A stretch of DNA of 64,000 bases. Origin: Montifringilla adamsi. Taxonomy: Eukaryota; Chordata; Aves; Passeriformes; Passeridae. Shown here in pieces: positions 61,111 to 64,000 of the stretch (position 1 is the first letter of the stretch; each line of letters begins with the position of its first letter). The stretch lies in NCBI GenBank assembly GCA_017590115.1, contig JAGGNK010008448.1:1302001-1366000 (forward strand), given 5' to 3'. Both the position numbers and the translations under genes were made by a program. The notes beneath the pieces are model-generated. The model did not search any database and had not been told where the DNA came from. It was given only the letters and a program-made list of their open reading frames with translations.

Positions 61111-63046
61111 ACCCATACTATGCCTCATCTAGAAATGTTGCAGAGACGCCCTTTCTTCTTAAGTTTTGTAATACTAATGCTTTGAGTCATCTATTGTTCC
61201 AGACCTAAAAATAAAGTGCCCAAATAATGTTATTGCAACAACTGAAATCAATAACCAATTTCAAGCAAGAGTAGTGTCAAGCAAAGAACATCAGCAAGGA
61301 TCCTTTTTGGAGGTCAAGAGTCCCAAAGCTATTAAAAACTAAGTGAAATTGTGGGTTCTAGGTTTTTATATTATTTTGATATTAAACTGTTACTTTGAAG
61401 CAATGTTTATTTTTATGCTTGAAGAGCAAGCCCTTTATTTATTATCAGCCCTAAATTACATATTTTGGTTTTGAACATGCTATAGGAATTAAAAAATCAC
61501 AAACATTATTTCAAGTATTATATTCTATTAGGCAATCCAATATTGCTGAATGAAACCAGGCTATAGGTGTGTTATTCTGCAGCAACTTTGGCTGGTTTAG
61601 CAAAACATTATGCACTTCCTACAAATGCTGTTATTTATTTTTATAATGGTTAAATTGCTGTCTAGTCTGCTTGGCTTCCTTCCTTTCTTCCTTGCTAAAA
61701 TTAGTTGTTCGTGCAACAATCCATCACATCCATCCTTCCTGAACCCTATAGTGAAAGCAGATTTAGATTTTAATTCTCCTCTAAACCAATATTTTATGCT
61801 TATGCTTTTTGAGTGTCATCTGTATTCCAAGATCATAAATATACAATCCTTTCCACTTCTCCATTTATACCTTAGATCCAGTAAATCAAAATATTTACAA
61901 ACTCAGATCCCCTGTCTCATCTGACAGTTTACAGATCCATTCCTGAACACCAGGCACTTTGGTCCTAAAAAAACTTTCTTTCATTTGTCAAGGATCTTCT
62001 TGAAAATGTTAAGATTACTCTTCAAACCCAGCAAAGTCTAAAAAGAACTCACAATTCCCTTCTGAATGTCTTTTATATTTTGCAGGCACAATGAATAAGG
62101 TGCAGTGACATCATTAAAACATTAATTTCACTGTTTCTGACTCTGGCTTGTCCTTGAGTCCTCAGATTGAGGTTTTGCCTAAATCTCGTCAATTCTTTTT
62201 GTACACCATCACCAAGACGTGTTATTCTCTTGCATATCTAAGACTTGCTCTTCAGGTAGTCATCTCATTACCATGATGTCTTTCTCCCAAAAAAAAATTT
62301 TTGAGCTTTTCATACAAAATCTACATGCTATTTCAAAATTAGTTTCTTTCCTGTATTAGAGTATCTTAATCTTCTTTGCATCTTTCCTTTGCTGCAGCAC
62401 AGCAATTAGAGACTATTTGTCTTCCCCTTCAAGATTTTTCATAACAAAATCCATTTATGTTCACCATTTCTCATACAAAATCGAGGTCAGATTACAGCTT
62501 TCACTGCCAGCCACGCTTGTTGCCTAGTCATTACATTTTACATTTTAAACTTCTGTCCTTGTGTTTATATCCACTTTGCACTTGAAATGTGGAGGATCTT
62601 TCCACTAATACCTCCAACATGAAAATAACTACTCTTATTCAAGTCCTGTTTAAAAACTTTCCCCCGCTGTGATACTTACTGAATATTGAAAACAATTTGG
62701 GTGACCCCCATTCCTTTTGTGATCACCGCTGTTCTTTTGCCTCTGCACATGGGTCCTCCAGACACTTGTGTTGTTTCGCTCTTAAACTGCAGCCTTTGTG
62801 AAGCAGAAACCTTTTACTCTGTGCTATGGGCAGAACAGAAACTTTTCTGTAACACATTTTTCTGGTATTGCAATAATACTGGCAGTATTATTAATAATAA
62901 CAAATAAAATGTAAACCAGAAGATTTGTGAGCTGGAAAAGAACTAAGTCAGCTGAAGAAATCGTTCACAAGATATTGCTCTATTCACTGAGCTTGAACTT
63001 AGTTAATCTCTGCAGTGAGACAAACTGGGTGTTTTTTTCTGTTTAG
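61111..63046. other. Intergenic DNA, no gene seen
   Basis: AT-rich with no recognised exon. Pyrimidine-rich stretches at 61980-62680 faintly recall the antisense strand of old LINEs, but no stretch is specific enough to name. Confidence 0.45.
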
Positions 63047-63166
63047 ATTTCTCAGAATTCCATTGTCAAGAAGTTGGATATGGTGCAAAAGGAAGACTCA
63101 GGATGCGACCACATTTGTCTAGGAGCTATTCTGGTAGAGTATGGGAAAAACTTTTTCACAATTCAA
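63047..63166 (+). CDS. Candidate isolated exon, 40 codons, unidentified
   Basis: A 120-base open segment starts after a good polypyrimidine acceptor (TTTTTTTCTGTTTAG) and ends at a consensus donor (CAA|GTAAGT). It is open in phase 0 with ends in the same phase, and reads ISQNSIVKKLDMVQKEDSGC and on to FFTIQ. A second frame is also open. It belongs to no family I recognise, and no companion exon was found in the window. It may be chance or an exon of a gene continuing to the right. Confidence 0.2.
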
Positions 63167-64000
63167 GTAAGTGATTATTGATAACAAAGCTGAAGGAAAA
63201 ATAAATCTGTAGGTAACGGAAGTAATTATGGTACTGGAATTGGTGACCTTCACAAAAACAAGGAGCATTCAGGAGAATTAATTCAGTTGCCAAGTGCACT
63301 ATCCTCTTTCGTACACATCTGAAATCTGATATAAGAGCAAGGAGCATTTTCTCTTAAATGAAAACAGCCTTTAGGGAACAGGGCTTGTTTGGTTTACATT
63401 TTTTAGCTGTGACTTTACTTGTGAGACACTGTGGTTTTGACAACTGCATTATTAATAATCTGTTCTAAAAATTTTTATATCCTTAGCCTGAAAGGGTTAT
63501 TTCTGCATTATTTTTATTTTTTCCAAAACCCTAAGAAACTCTAAGATAAGGGTGACAATTAAGATCTTACATAACGAAACAAAAGAAAAATTTCTGGAAC
63601 AGTAATTTCAAGATAGAAAAGGAGCATGTATGACAGACACAATTGTAAAAATTTTGGTACTAAGGAGCATTATGGTATGTCTTCAATACTAACATGGCAC
63701 TTAAGGAAAACAACACCATAAAGTGGAAAAGGCATAGCTGAAATAAAACTGGAAATGTTGCCTATCAGGTATTACAGCTCCATAGTAGCTAAACATTGCA
63801 GCAACTAGCAAATTAATGTTGCTTTTTATTCCATGTAGATTTTGGAAATTAATGTTTAATTTGGAAAAAGGAAAAAAGAAAAGGATTAACAAACTGAACT
63901 ATTTGTATTTTTGAAAGAAAAATGTGCATTTCTTTTTTCAAATACATCTGTTTCCAAAAGCCAGAATCATCTGATATACATCAGGTCAAAATAGGAAAAA
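63167..64000. other. Noncoding DNA to window end
   Basis: AT-rich, nothing recognised beyond short compositional open frames. Confidence 0.5.

Noticed and set aside
1..64000. CRISPR arrays, tRNA/rRNA genes, bacterial-type operons
   Set aside because: No spaced short repeats, tRNA-like A/B boxes or rRNA words were seen; this is vertebrate DNA.

Overview
The window looks like a bird chromosome segment holding one convincing protein-coding gene: FAS (TNFRSF6/CD95), the Fas death receptor, on the + strand. Nine coding exons run from the ATG at 10767 to the stop at 22916. All introns are GT-AG, the phases agree throughout, and the predicted protein has 365 residues. It has a signal peptide, TNFR cysteine-rich domains, one membrane helix and a C-terminal death domain. 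A bird is inferred from the compact 12-kb gene, the low density of interspersed repeats, CR1 LINE fragments of both avian and ancient amniote (L3-like) type, one solo-LTR-like element, and the absence of mammalian SINEs. The species cannot be fixed from the sequence.

Layout: 1-10.4 kb is upstream noncoding DNA with a CR1 reverse-transcriptase remnant (about 2.2 kb), two interferon-response-like motifs (6.8 and 7.65 kb), an AC microsatellite and an LTR-like element (8.8-9.1 kb). The neighbour expected on this side in amniotes is ACTA2, but none of its coding exons were found. At 10.4-10.96 kb lies the FAS CpG-island promoter with exon 1. Intron 1 (10.8-17.1 kb) carries a 19/20 match to the p53 response-element consensus. 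This is notable because human FAS is also p53-regulated through intron 1. Exons 2-9 lie at 17.07-22.92 kb, and the 3' UTR probably ends just after an AATAAA at 23749.

From 23.8 to 64 kb the sequence is a gene-poor stretch. It contains a second CpG-rich block at 27.5-28.0 kb, a 160-bp tandem duplication at 33.1-33.5 kb, a degraded amniote CR1/L3-type LINE (48.8-49.5 kb), an avian CR1 fragment (49.9-50.1 kb), a CATC microsatellite (51.5 kb), a very AT-rich block (60.9-61.1 kb) and one 120-bp exon-like open segment near 63.1 kb. CH25H and LIPA, the expected neighbours on this side, are not visible.

Fas would act at the plasma membrane: the cysteine-rich domains bind Fas ligand and the death domain recruits FADD to start caspase-8 signalling. 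Relative to human Fas this version has a more complete first cysteine-rich domain and an internally duplicated 18-residue unit in its C-terminal tail. It lacks the C-terminal PDZ ligand and the juxtamembrane cysteine. Exon phases preserve the option of skipping the membrane exon to make soluble receptor. No operons, CRISPR arrays, tRNA or rRNA genes were seen.
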